A DNA stretch of 64,000 nt from Solirubrobacteraceae bacterium (GTDB lineage: Bacteria; Actinomycetota; Thermoleophilia; Solirubrobacterales; Solirubrobacteraceae). Shown piece by piece: positions 1-9,329 of this stretch. A program made the translations under genes and the position numbers. Each line of letters opens with the position of its first letter. The stretch's first letter is position 1. Below the pieces are notes generated by a model. It was not told the DNA's origin. It made no database searches and was given only the letters and a program-made list of their open reading frames with translations. The stretch covers positions 352,295 through 416,294 of the forward strand of contig JAUJOT010000001.1 in NCBI GenBank assembly GCA_030447505.1, given 5' to 3'.

Positions 1-2221
1 CGGCACTGCCGCGCGCGACGATGCTGATCTTGTGCAGTACGCGTCCGCCCGGCAGCGCGCGTGCCACCAGCCCGTGGCCGGCCTCGTGATAGGCGACGAC
101 GAGCCGGTCCTCGGCCGACAGCGGGCGGGAGTTGGCGATCCCGACGCCGACTCGGTCCAGCGCGTCCTCGAGGTGCGCCTGTGAGACGCTGGCGTCGCCG
201 CTGCGCGCGGCGAGCAGCGCGGACTCGTTGAGGAGGCTGTTCAGATCCGCCCCCGAGAACCCGTACGTCAGCCGCGCGATCACGTCGAGGTCGATGTCGC
301 TGCCCATGCGCCTGTCGCGAGCGTGGAGCGCGAGAATCTGCCTGCGCGCTTCGAGGTCGGGCATCTCGAGGTTGAGCCTGCGGTCGAAGCGGCCGGGCCG
401 CATGAGCGCGGGATCGAGCATGTCGGGCCGGTTCGTCGCCGCCATCACGATGACCGTCGAGCTCTTGCCGAAGGCATCGAGCTCGATCAGGAGCTGGTTG
501 AGCGTCTGCGCGCGCTCGCTGTTGTCCGCCGCCCCGCCGCCGCGGTGACCGCCGATCGCGTCGATCTCGTCGATGAAGACGATCACGGGCGCGACCCCGC
601 GCGCCTGGGCGAAGAGATCGCGCACGCGTGCCGCGCCCTCGCCGATGTATGTCTCGTTGAACTCGGTCGCCGCGACGGAGACGAAGGCCGCGTTGGACTC
701 GCCGGCCAGCGCGTGCGCGAGCAGCGTCTTGCCCGTGCCCGGCGGGCCCGTCAGCAGGTAGCCCGTCGGGACGCGCGCGCCGATGCGCTCGAAGCGCTCG
801 CGGTCGGCGAGGAACTCCCGTACCTCCGCGAGCTCGTCGATGACGTGGTCGATCCCCGCGACATCGGCGAACGTCACCCGCTCCCCGTGCAGGAAGGACT
901 GCCCGATCCGCCGGTCGCGCATCGACAGGCGCCGCTGGCGCTCGGGCGCGTCGCGCACCCGCTCGAGCGCGTCCTCCAGATCCCGCGCCAGGATCGACGA
1001 GCGCCGCGCGCGCGCCGTCAGCAGCGCCGCCTCGTTGAAGAGGCTCGCGAGGTCTGCGCCGGTCATGCCGACCGTCCGCTGAGCGATCGAGGGCAGGTCG
1101 ACGTCCGATCCGAGCGGCTTGCCACGCGCGTGGACCTCGAGGATCCCGAGACGCCCGCGCTCGTCGGGCAGCTCGAGCCCGACCGCACGGTCGAAGCGGC
1201 CGGGACGCAGCAGGGCGGGGTCGAGTACGTCGGGCCGGTTCGTCGCGCCGACGACGATGACCCCCTGCGCGGGCTCAAAGCCGTCGATCTCCGCCAGCAG
1301 CTGGTTGAGCGCCTGGCCCTGCTCCTCGGCCGAGCCCTGGCTGCCGGGGCCGGTGCCCGCACGCCGCCGTCCGACCGAGTCGAGCTCGTCGATGAAGACG
1401 ATCGACGGCGCCTCCTCGCGTGCCTCCTTGAAGAGGTCGCGCACGCGACGCGCGCCGATCCCGACGTACATCTCGACGAAGTCCGAGCCCGAGATCGAGT
1501 AGAACGCCGCCCCCGCCTCGCCGGCCAGCGCGCGCGCCATCAGCGTCTTGCCGCAGCCCGGAGGCCCGTAGAGCAGGATCCCGCGCGGGATCTGGGCGCC
1601 AAGCTCGGCATAGCGCTCGGTGTGCAAGAGGAAGTTCGAGATCTCCTTCAGCTCGGTCACCGCCGCGTCCTGGCCCGCCACGTCGTCGAACGTCACGTCG
1701 ACGTCGTCGACCCGAGCGGAAGACCTGCTGCGTGCGAACAGGCCGTCCCCGCCGCGCACGGACAGGATGAAGTACAAAAAGACGATCGTGAGGATCAGCG
1801 CCGGCAGGAGCGTGGTGGCCGGTCCGATGATCCGCTTGAGCAGCTGCTGGTCGACGGTCGTCCGCACGCCCTCCGTGGCGAGCAGGTTGAGCAGGGCGTC
1901 GACGGACGTCGTGACGTTGCGCGAGAACGGCATGTAGTACCGGCGCTTGGATCCGTCACCCGCCTCGTAGACACCGATGATGACGCGGTCGACGTCGAGC
2001 ACGACGGCGTTGTCGACCTTGCCCTCGTCGACGAGGGTCTGGAAGGAGTCGAGGCGCAGCTTGTCACCGACGAGGTGCGGGCGCGAGGCCTCGAGCGCGA
2101 CGAGGTAGATGAGGACGAGCACCGCGATCGCGACTACGCACCAGAAGCCCAGCGATCGCGGAACGCCAGCCTGGCGCTTGCCGCCTCGTGGCTTCCTGCC
2201 CGACCCCTCGTCCTTGCTCAT
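1..2221 (-). CDS. ftsH: FtsH-like membrane AAA+ zinc metalloprotease with two tandem AAA+ domains (partial, continues past the left edge)
   Basis: Own translation of the minus strand: [45 protein letters not shown]..., second TM, AAA1 ([36 protein letters not shown]), AAA2 ([36 protein letters not shown]), then [15 protein letters not shown] (M41 zinc site) near 85-105. Absent from the ORF track because it has no stop in the window. Confidence 0.9.
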   Translation of the reverse strand, partial: MSKDEGSGRKPRGGKRQAGVPRSLGFWCVVAIAVLVLIYLVALEASRPHLVGDKLRLDSFQTLVDEGKVDNAVVLDVDRVIIGVYEAGDGSKRRYYMPFSRNVTTSVDALLNLLATEGVRTTVDQQLLKRIIGPATTLLPALILTIVFLYFILSVRGGDGLFARSRSSARVDDVDVTFDDVAGQDAAVTELKEISNFLLHTERYAELGAQIPRGILLYGPPGCGKTLMARALAGEAGAAFYSISGSDFVEMYVGIGARRVRDLFKEAREEAPSIVFIDELDSVGRRRAGTGPGSQGSAEEQGQALNQLLAEIDGFEPAQGVIVVGATNRPDVLDPALLRPGRFDRAVGLELPDERGRLGILEVHARGKPLGSDVDLPSIAQRTVGMTGADLASLFNEAALLTARARRSSILARDLEDALERVRDAPERQRRLSMRDRRIGQSFLHGERVTFADVAGIDHVIDELAEVREFLADRERFERIGARVPTGYLLTGPPGTGKTLLAHALAGESNAAFVSVAATEFNETYIGEGAARVRDLFAQARGVAPVIVFIDEIDAIGGHRGGGAADNSERAQTLNQLLIELDAFGKSSTVIVMAATNRPDMLDPALMRPGRFDRRLNLEMPDLEARRQILALHARDRRMGSDIDLDVIARLTYGFSGADLNSLLNESALLAARSGDASVSQAHLEDALDRVGVGIANSRPLSAEDRLVVAYHEAGHGLVARALPGGRVLHKISIVARGSA

Positions 2222-2279
2222 CTTCGTCCTCACTATGTGTGGAGAATATCTACCGCGAAGCCAGCAGGGGGAAATGCGC

Positions 2280-3971
2280 TCACCGGCGAGCCGGGCGCAG
2301 CCACCACAGGCAGCCCGCGAGCACGATCACGACGAACCCGACGATGATCGGCACGAGCGAGAAGCCCTGATCGTCGCTGTCATCCGTCAGATCGCGCGGG
2401 TCCGCGGAACCCGCTGTGGCCGGCGTCTGCGCCGTCTGGCCGCGCAGGAACGAGCGCTTGTCGAGGATGCCGACCCCGCGGACGCCGACCCAGCGGTCAT
2501 AAGCGGTCGGGCGGTAGACGATCGTGCCGCCGCCGAAGAGCAACGGCACGGCCGGGAGCTCGCGCGCCAGCAGCCGCAGCTGTTGCGTCACGACCACCCG
2601 GCGCTCCGCGACCGTTCGCGCCGACGCCGCGCGCTCTGCGAGCGCGTCGAATCCGTCGCTGCGATAGCCACCGTCGTTGAGCGATGCGACGCTCGCGTCG
2701 CCGAAGATCGCGCGCAGAAAGGCGGGGTCGTACGACGCCAGCGCGGGAATCCCGACGACGGCGACGTCGAAGGACGCCGGCACGCCGCGACGTCCGAGCA
2801 CGCGATCGAGCGCGCCCGGCGAGAGCTCCACGAGCCGGGCGCGCGCGCCCGCAGCGCCAAGCGCCCGCACGACCCGCTTGCCGGCCTCGAGGCGAACCGG
2901 ATCGTTGCTCGGCGCGGCGATGCGGAACGCGCCGATTCCCTGTTCGGCGAATGCGAGGCGTGCAGCCGCGCGATCGAAGCTGTGCAGCCTCCCGGCACGC
3001 GCCCACGGCGAACGCGGGTGCAGCATCCCGCGGGCGGCGGGGACGACGCCGCCCGCGACGCCGGTGGCGTTGCCGGCCAGCGCGTCGAGGTCGAGCGCCC
3101 GCGCGACCGCCCGGCGGGCGGCGATCCGATTGAAGGGCCGGCCGTCGACGTTGAACAGCAACATCGTGCCGGTGTACGAGATGTCATCGGACACGCGTAG
3201 CCCGGAGCCGCTCGGCAGCCTGGATCCGGGCGGCACCGTGATCGGGGCCGCGTCGATTCGGCGCCGCAGCAGGGCGTCGGCGAGCGCGTCCTCGCGGTCG
3301 ATGATCGGCACGTCGATCCGCGCGACCGAGGGGCTGCCGCGGAAGTAGTCGCGGTTGGCGTCGAAGCGGTAGCTGCGGCCGCGCTCGTGGCTCGTCAGCC
3401 GGTACGGTCCTGTACCGATCGGACGCCCGCGCGGGGCACGGCGGTTGCGCGGCAACGCCGCCCACAGGTGTTGCGGGAGGATCGGAACGTCGGCGAACGG
3501 CTGGTCCTCGAGGCCCAGCGAGCGCCGCCGCAGCGTGAAGCGGACGGTCAGCCGTCCGGTCTGCGTCACGCTCTCGATGTCCTGCAGCTGCGGGGTGAAG
3601 CGCGGGTGTGGGCGATCCGCCATGTGTCGGTACGTGAATGCGACGTCCGCCGCCGTCAGCGGCCTGCCGTCATGCCATTTGACGTCCTGTCGCAGCCGCA
3701 CCGTCACATTCAGGCCGCTCGCGTCGCGGGTGATCGCGCGCGCGAGCCAGGGCCGCGGCTGGCCCGCCGCATCACGCCAGGTCAGGGTGTCGTATACGAG
3801 CGACATGAACGCGTAGCCGGACTCGAACGTGTAGGGCGTCAGGCTGCCGTCGTCCGCGGGGATCGCGATCCGCAGGTGCGAGGGCGCCTGCGACTGCGCC
3901 GCGACGACGTGTGGGAGCGCCAGCGCCGCGGCGAGCACGAGTGCGACGATTGGAGGTAGCCGGCGCAGCAT
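2280..3971 (-). CDS. ABC transporter substrate-binding protein, family 5 (peptide/nickel type), with C-terminal transmembrane anchor
   Basis: Signal peptide MLRRLPPIVALVLAAALALPHVVAAQ; RPWLARAITRD..VKWHDGRPLTAADVAFTYRHMAD typical of SBP_bac_5; C-term VPIIVGFVVIVLAGCLWWLRPARR. Confidence 0.85.
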   Translation of the reverse strand: MLRRLPPIVALVLAAALALPHVVAAQSQAPSHLRIAIPADDGSLTPYTFESGYAFMSLVYDTLTWRDAAGQPRPWLARAITRDASGLNVTVRLRQDVKWHDGRPLTAADVAFTYRHMADRPHPRFTPQLQDIESVTQTGRLTVRFTLRRRSLGLEDQPFADVPILPQHLWAALPRNRRAPRGRPIGTGPYRLTSHERGRSYRFDANRDYFRGSPSVARIDVPIIDREDALADALLRRRIDAAPITVPPGSRLPSGSGLRVSDDISYTGTMLLFNVDGRPFNRIAARRAVARALDLDALAGNATGVAGGVVPAARGMLHPRSPWARAGRLHSFDRAAARLAFAEQGIGAFRIAAPSNDPVRLEAGKRVVRALGAAGARARLVELSPGALDRVLGRRGVPASFDVAVVGIPALASYDPAFLRAIFGDASVASLNDGGYRSDGFDALAERAASARTVAERRVVVTQQLRLLARELPAVPLLFGGGTIVYRPTAYDRWVGVRGVGILDKRSFLRGQTAQTPATAGSADPRDLTDDSDDQGFSLVPIIVGFVVIVLAGCLWWLRPARR

Positions 3972-4053
3972 CGGCGGGCACGATAGCCGCGCCCCCGGGT
4001 CCGACAAGCCGCTTGGCGGATGCCCGCGGCGTAACGCTCGTTAGGCTCGCGAC

Positions 4054-4494
4054 GTGCCCCGACAGCCCGATCACGCGCGCGCTGCTGCGCCCAGTCCGCT
4101 CGAGCGGTGGCTGATCGCGCTCGCCGCGCTCGCTGCGTGGTCGATCGTCCCGCCCTACCTCGGCCCCCTCGTCGGGCTCGATCTCGACGTGCCGGCCACC
4201 GTCGAGGTCGTCGACCACGTGCTTCCCGGACTCTGCGCGATCGCCGCGGCTCTCGTCGCGCTCGCCGCGGCGCGCCGCGGCGAGACGGACAGCATCCGCT
4301 TGCTCGCGGCGCTCGGCGTGTGCACGCTGGCAGGGCTCTTCCAGACCGTCAGCCACGCCACGCTCGTGTTCAACGCGGGGGGTCCGCTGCAGCCGGTCGA
4401 CGCCGTCGTGCTGCACGCATCGCCGGGGCCGCTGCTGCTGGCGCTGTCGCTGTGGCTCCTGCTGCGCCCGCCGAACGCGGATCCGGTCACATGA
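4054..4494 (+). CDS. Small multi-pass membrane protein
   Basis: GTG start; several hydrophobic segments; stop overlaps the next start (ATGA). Confidence 0.6.
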   Translation: MPRQPDHARAAAPSPLERWLIALAALAAWSIVPPYLGPLVGLDLDVPATVEVVDHVLPGLCAIAAALVALAAARRGETDSIRLLAALGVCTLAGLFQTVSHATLVFNAGGPLQPVDAVVLHASPGPLLLALSLWLLLRPPNADPVT

Positions 4495-5186
4495 CCGCCG
4501 GACGCGTGCTGTTCGTCGGCTGCGGGCCGGGCGCGGCGGACCTCCTGACGCTACGCGCCGTCCACGCGCTGCAGACGGCCGACATCGTCATCTGGAACGC
4601 GGACCTGCTCGATCGCCGGGCGCTCACGGAGCACACGCGAGCCGACAGCGAGATCCTGCAGTGGCCGCCGGCGACGCAGCGCGACATTCAGGACGCGTTT
4701 GACCGCGCCTGCGTCGAGGACCTGCTCGTCGTACGCCTCAAGGGCGGCGACCCGACGTTGTTGGGGGCGCTGGAGCCGGAGCTGTCGGCCGTCCGCGAAC
4801 GCGGCTTGGCCTGCGAGATCGTTCCCGGGATCAGCGCGCTCAGCGCGGGCGCGGCGGCACTCGGCCGCGAGATCGCCACGCACGACGCAGCGCTGCTGGT
4901 CGGCGCTGCGAGCGCGCTTGCCGGCGATCACACGACGGCGACGGTCGTGGCGTCCTACGGAGTGGACCGCGATCCGCGTGCGCTACAGCGCACGCTGCTG
5001 ACGCGCGGTCTCGCCGCAGCAACGCCCTGCACCGTGGCGATCGAGGTCTCGCGGCGCGACGAGATGCTGCTGTCGTGCGTGCTCGAGGATCTCGCCGAAA
5101 CCGTCGAGGACGCCGCGATGGGAGCGCTGGCGATCGTGTTCGCGGGCCTACCCGAGGCCCAATGCGAGCTCCCCTGCAAGGACTAG
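4491..5186 (+). CDS. cobM: Tetrapyrrole (precorrin-4 C11) methyltransferase-like protein
   Basis: VLFVGCGPGAADLLTLRAVHALQTADIVIW, VVRLKGGDPTLLG, EIVPGISALSAGAAALG: TP_methylase motifs. Confidence 0.75.
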   Translation: MTAGRVLFVGCGPGAADLLTLRAVHALQTADIVIWNADLLDRRALTEHTRADSEILQWPPATQRDIQDAFDRACVEDLLVVRLKGGDPTLLGALEPELSAVRERGLACEIVPGISALSAGAAALGREIATHDAALLVGAASALAGDHTTATVVASYGVDRDPRALQRTLLTRGLAAATPCTVAIEVSRRDEMLLSCVLEDLAETVEDAAMGALAIVFAGLPEAQCELPCKD

Positions 5187-5302
5187 ACGTTTTTTGACTC
5201 GCCGCTAGCCGTCGCAGGACTAGATGTCCGACACACTTTGCGCTATCTTCGCGCCAGTCGCCACGCTGGCGGCGATCCGGCTTTCCCAGAAAGGAGTGTG
5301 TC

Positions 5303-6220
5303 GTGTCCCCGACGTCCGGGCGCACCGGCGTGGCGCGTAGGCGCCGCGCGACCTTCGTAACGATGGTGGTGGCGGCTCTTGTCGTTCCCGCCGCCATCGC
5401 GTACGCCTGCAACCCGCAGGCGCACGTGTCGTTGGACAAGACCTCCTACCAGCCCAGTAGTGCGATCACCGTCTACGGCTCGTACTTCCCCGGCAATACG
5501 AACATCACGGTCAGCGGTCCGAGTGGCACCGTGACCGTGCCGACATCCGCCGGCGGCGGCTTTCAGACCTCACTGACGGCGCCGTCGACGCCGGGCAATT
5601 ACACGATCACGGCATCGCGTCCGACGGGCGGCTTCGCGCCGGCGTCCTTCTCGGTTGCCGCGCCGGCTCCGGCTCCGGCGCCCGCCGCCGCACAGCCGAG
5701 CACTCCCGCCGCAGCTGCGCCCACCGCAGAGAAGCCGAGGAGCGCGCCCGCATTCAGGACGCCGAGCGTCGCCCGCAGCGAGGCCCCCGCCTCCGCTGAG
5801 CGGACCAACCCGCCCGCGCGTTCGGGTGGCAGCACCGCCGGTGGCGCGAGCAACAATGCCGGCAGCAGCGTGACGTCGTCCTCGGGTCAGAGGGTGTTCT
5901 CGGGCTCGACGAGCTCCGCGACGCCGGTCCAGACGTTCTCGACGGCGCCGGCTCCGGCCGCTCGCCCGTCGCGCTCGTCCTCGTCGCGCACGGCGCCCGC
6001 CGCTCCGGCTCCGGCTCCGGCCGAGCAGGCAGCGCTCAGCGACCTGTTCGGCAACTACCCGCCGGGCCGCACCCCGTCGCTGACCGGTGCCGTCGCAGGC
6101 GCCCCGGCCGGTGGCGCCGGATCGGGGCTCGGGCTCGGTATCGGACTCCTGGCGTTCGGTCTCTTCGCGCTCGTCGCAGGGCTGACGGCCGCCGAGGTCC
6201 GCAGGCGTCGTCCCGCGTAG
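5303..6220 (+). CDS. Secreted/anchored Ig-like domain protein with Pro/Ala-rich linker and C-terminal TM + Arg tail
   Basis: RBS aaaggag; signal peptide ending AIAYAC; beta-rich domain; P/A/S linker; GLGLGIGLLAFGLFALVAGLTAAEVRRRRPA. Confidence 0.7.
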   Translation: MSPTSGRTGVARRRRATFVTMVVAALVVPAAIAYACNPQAHVSLDKTSYQPSSAITVYGSYFPGNTNITVSGPSGTVTVPTSAGGGFQTSLTAPSTPGNYTITASRPTGGFAPASFSVAAPAPAPAPAAAQPSTPAAAAPTAEKPRSAPAFRTPSVARSEAPASAERTNPPARSGGSTAGGASNNAGSSVTSSSGQRVFSGSTSSATPVQTFSTAPAPAARPSRSSSSRTAPAAPAPAPAEQAALSDLFGNYPPGRTPSLTGAVAGAPAGGAGSGLGLGIGLLAFGLFALVAGLTAAEVRRRRPA

Positions 6221-6246
6221 GGCGGACACGGCACACGTCCACGATT

Positions 6247-6280
6247 CACAGCGGGGCCGGCAATTGCCGGCCCCGCTGTG
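6247..6280. terminator. Perfect 34-nt palindrome, likely intrinsic/bidirectional terminator
   Basis: CACAGCGGGGCCGGCAATTGCCGGCCCCGCTGTG followed by ttt, downstream of the 5303-6220 CDS. Confidence 0.75.
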
Positions 6281-6530
6281 TTTCAGCACTGATGCTCGAG
6301 CCGGCGCATCGTCATTTGGCGCTCCATACGCTGCTCGCCCGCGCGCTGCGCACGCCGCTCGCAGCAGCCGGAATCCGGCGTTCGATCGCCGGACGGCCGT
6401 GTTCCGAACGCGTTTGGGAAGATTTCCGCCTGCAAAGCTCCCGCAAACCGCCCTTTTTTGCGTTCTCCGTCCCTAGATGACAAAAGATATCTATTGCGTT
6501 CTACACCTAGAGGAGCGTAGGTTGCCAGCC

Positions 6531-9329
6531 ATGCCTGCTCGAAACGGATTTCGCCGACGGTTGAACCTCCTGCCCGTCGTCGCTCTCGCCACCGTCGCGC
6601 TGTCAGCCGCGTCGGCCGCTGCCCAGGCCCCGGGTCTGCCGCGCACGTTCAACGTCACGCGCATCGACTCGGCGGCCCCGGTTCCCGGTGGCGCCTTCGG
6701 GTGGGGCGTCTACAGCGCCGACCTCACCGGCGACGGCAAGCAGGATCTGCTCGTGGCCCAGGGGCAGCAGGGCACGGCGGCCGTGCCCACCCAGGTCTTC
6801 ATCTACGACGGCGCGACGGGCGCGCACATCGACACGATCGTGCCACCCGAGGACAACCCGCTCGAGCCGACGGCCCCGTCACCGCCGACCGGACCTCCGG
6901 TTGCGCCGACGCTTCCGGCAACCGTCTACAGCAGCCCCGAGCTGGCCTTCGTCTACGTCGAGACGATGCCCGATCTCGGCAGCTGCCCCGGCGGCGACGG
7001 CGGCGATGCCGACAAGATCTGCGATGCCGATGCCATTGGCCCCGGCGACGGCATCCCCGAGATCATCGTCGGCGCGCGCGCCCTGCGCGTCAACGCGACG
7101 GACGGCTCGATTCCCGCGACGTTCAACGATCCGAAGGTCGGTCGCGGCTACGTGATCGACGGCAAGACGCGCGCCGTGCTCAAGCGGATCGACATGCCTC
7201 AGGTCGATCGCGCGGCGTTCCTCGCTCGCAACCCGCCGACACGCAGGGACGGCGTTCCCACCGCCACTGCCGCCTTCGGACGCACGATGGCGTCGCCGCA
7301 GGGCATGCCGCCGTGCGCGGGCCTTGCCAGCGAGAACAACGACACCGGCGTCGCTCCGTGCCCGGCGCTCACGCGCGGGACGGGCGACACGACGAGCGGT
7401 TCGCGGACGATCTCGAACGTAGATCTGCCCGCCGCCAAGAACGGCCAGATGCTTGTCGGCCCCGGCATCCCGGGCGGCGCGAGGATCACCGCCGACGGCG
7501 GGACGTCGACGCTGACGATCAGCGCGAACGCCACCGCGACGGCCGCCGGAGTCGCGCTCGAGGCCTCCGACTACCGCTACCCGCAGGCGGTCCGGATCGG
7601 CGATCTCGACGGCGGCGGCAAGCCCGACATCGTCATCACCGCGCGCGGCTTCTCGGAGACACCCGGGCCGACGGGCAGCGCGGCGCCCGGTTCGCAATGC
7701 CGGACGAACACCACGGTGACGCGCAACTGCGGCGCCGGCAAGATCTGGACCTACCGCGGCGAGGACATCGTCGGCACGAGCCCGCAGGCGATCCTCGACG
7801 ACGACTATCAGGCGATCCAGAACCCGAACGCGCAGACAACCGGCGGCGAGTACGGCGGCAACCTGTTTCGCGTCGGGGACGTGGCGAGCTGCAACGCGCA
7901 GGGCTGCAACTCGAACCCCGACGGCATCCCGGACTACGTCATCTCGTTCCGCGGATCGGACTTCCCGCTGAAGGACCCGGATCTGTCCTGGGGCCTGAAC
8001 ATGGGCTCGGCGGACCTGTTCGACGGGCGCACCGGCGCCCTGGCGCGCACGATCGTCAGCCCCGAGCCGCAGATGCGGTCGACGTTCAGCGGCGGCTTCA
8101 ACGCCGGGCGCTCCGTCGGCGATCTCGGCGCCACCGACACCGACGACATCCTGCTGGGGGCGCCGTTCCAAAACATCCGCTACGCCGACGAGGGGCGCCT
8201 ATGGGTGTTCAACGGCGATCTGTCGGCCGGCGGCGGCGGCGAGCAGAGCTGGAACTTCAGCATGCTCAACGACCCCGAGCCCTACATCGGCGGCAACTTC
8301 GGCGGCAGCCAGACCGGCGTCGGCGACGTCGTCGGCGGGCCCGGCGCACCTGCCAACGAGGTGCTCGTCGCGGGCTTCCGGTTCGACAACTTCACGGAGG
8401 CATCGCAGAACACGGTGCCCGACCTGAACTTCATGAACGCGACCCTGGACAAGAACCTCATGACGATCCCCCACCCGGAGGGCAAGACGGGCGACGGGTT
8501 CGGCGTCGGACTCACGCCGATGGGCGACATCAACGGCGACGGATTCCTCGACTTCGCGGCGTCCGCCTACTTCGCCGATGGTCCCTTCGGCGGCCAGGGC
8601 CGCGCGTGGATCTTCAAGAGCGACAACTCGCCGCTGCCTCCGCCGCCGACGGCACCCGCGCCGGCGGCCGGCGGCCCGACGACGCCGACCACGGAGAACG
8701 AGCCGCTGAAGGCGGGCGCCTGCGCGAACCGCTCCGTCGGCACCGACCGCAGCGACCGGATCAGCGGTACGATCGCCGGCGACGAGATCTTCGGCTTCGG
8801 CGGCAACGACAGGATCTCCGGCTTCGCGGGCCGCGACTGCGTCGACGGCGGACGCGACAACGACCGGCTGTCCGGCGGCGATGACAACGACAAGATCGTC
8901 GGCGGCCCCGGCAGCGACCGGCTGTTCGGGCAGGACGGGCGAGACGAGGGCTTCGGCGGGTCGGGTCACGACCGGCTCGAGGGTGGAGCCGCCAACGACA
9001 TGCTCGCCGGCGGCTCGGGCAACGACGATCTGATCGGCGGCTCGGGCAGCGACCGGCTGTTCGGCGAGGCCGGCAGGGATCGCATCGTCGGAGGCGGCGG
9101 ACGCAACCAGATCGACGCAGGCAGCGGCAACGACTCGATCGTGGCCCGCAACGGCGAGCGCGACCGGATCATCTGCGGTCGTGGCCGTGACCGTGTCCAC
9201 GCCGACCGCTTCGACCGGCTGAACGGCTGCGAGGTCGTCCGGACCGGAGGAAAGATCGCCAACCGCACGGTCCTGCCCCCGCGGGCACGGGCCAGCAGCT
9301 CCAGCTCGAGCAAGGGGAAGAGGCGATGA
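6531..9329 (+). CDS. Secreted FG-GAP/VCBS-repeat protein with C-terminal RTX-like (hemolysin-type Ca-binding) repeats
   Basis: Signal peptide; VYSADLTGDGKQDLLVAQG, GDINGDGFLDFAASA; C-term GFGGNDRISGFAGRDCVDGG..GGSGNDDLIGGSGSDRLFGEAGRD. A TTG start at 6522 is an alternative. Confidence 0.8.
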   Translation: MPARNGFRRRLNLLPVVALATVALSAASAAAQAPGLPRTFNVTRIDSAAPVPGGAFGWGVYSADLTGDGKQDLLVAQGQQGTAAVPTQVFIYDGATGAHIDTIVPPEDNPLEPTAPSPPTGPPVAPTLPATVYSSPELAFVYVETMPDLGSCPGGDGGDADKICDADAIGPGDGIPEIIVGARALRVNATDGSIPATFNDPKVGRGYVIDGKTRAVLKRIDMPQVDRAAFLARNPPTRRDGVPTATAAFGRTMASPQGMPPCAGLASENNDTGVAPCPALTRGTGDTTSGSRTISNVDLPAAKNGQMLVGPGIPGGARITADGGTSTLTISANATATAAGVALEASDYRYPQAVRIGDLDGGGKPDIVITARGFSETPGPTGSAAPGSQCRTNTTVTRNCGAGKIWTYRGEDIVGTSPQAILDDDYQAIQNPNAQTTGGEYGGNLFRVGDVASCNAQGCNSNPDGIPDYVISFRGSDFPLKDPDLSWGLNMGSADLFDGRTGALARTIVSPEPQMRSTFSGGFNAGRSVGDLGATDTDDILLGAPFQNIRYADEGRLWVFNGDLSAGGGGEQSWNFSMLNDPEPYIGGNFGGSQTGVGDVVGGPGAPANEVLVAGFRFDNFTEASQNTVPDLNFMNATLDKNLMTIPHPEGKTGDGFGVGLTPMGDINGDGFLDFAASAYFADGPFGGQGRAWIFKSDNSPLPPPPTAPAPAAGGPTTPTTENEPLKAGACANRSVGTDRSDRISGTIAGDEIFGFGGNDRISGFAGRDCVDGGRDNDRLSGGDDNDKIVGGPGSDRLFGQDGRDEGFGGSGHDRLEGGAANDMLAGGSGNDDLIGGSGSDRLFGEAGRDRIVGGGGRNQIDAGSGNDSIVARNGERDRIICGRGRDRVHADRFDRLNGCEVVRTGGKIANRTVLPPRARASSSSSSKGKRR

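Noticed and set aside
323-2347. 674-aa plus-strand ORF
   Set aside because: Antisense shadow of the ftsH-like gene; Arg/Asp-rich, no domain sense, typical of high-GC codon bias.
6701-8884. 727-aa plus-strand ORF
   Set aside because: Out-of-frame shadow of the VCBS/RTX gene; Arg-rich low complexity.
6531-9329. RTX protein as a secreted toxin with type I secretion
   Set aside because: It has an N-terminal signal peptide and VCBS repeats, and no HlyB/HlyD/TolC genes are nearby; a Ca-binding surface role is more plausible.
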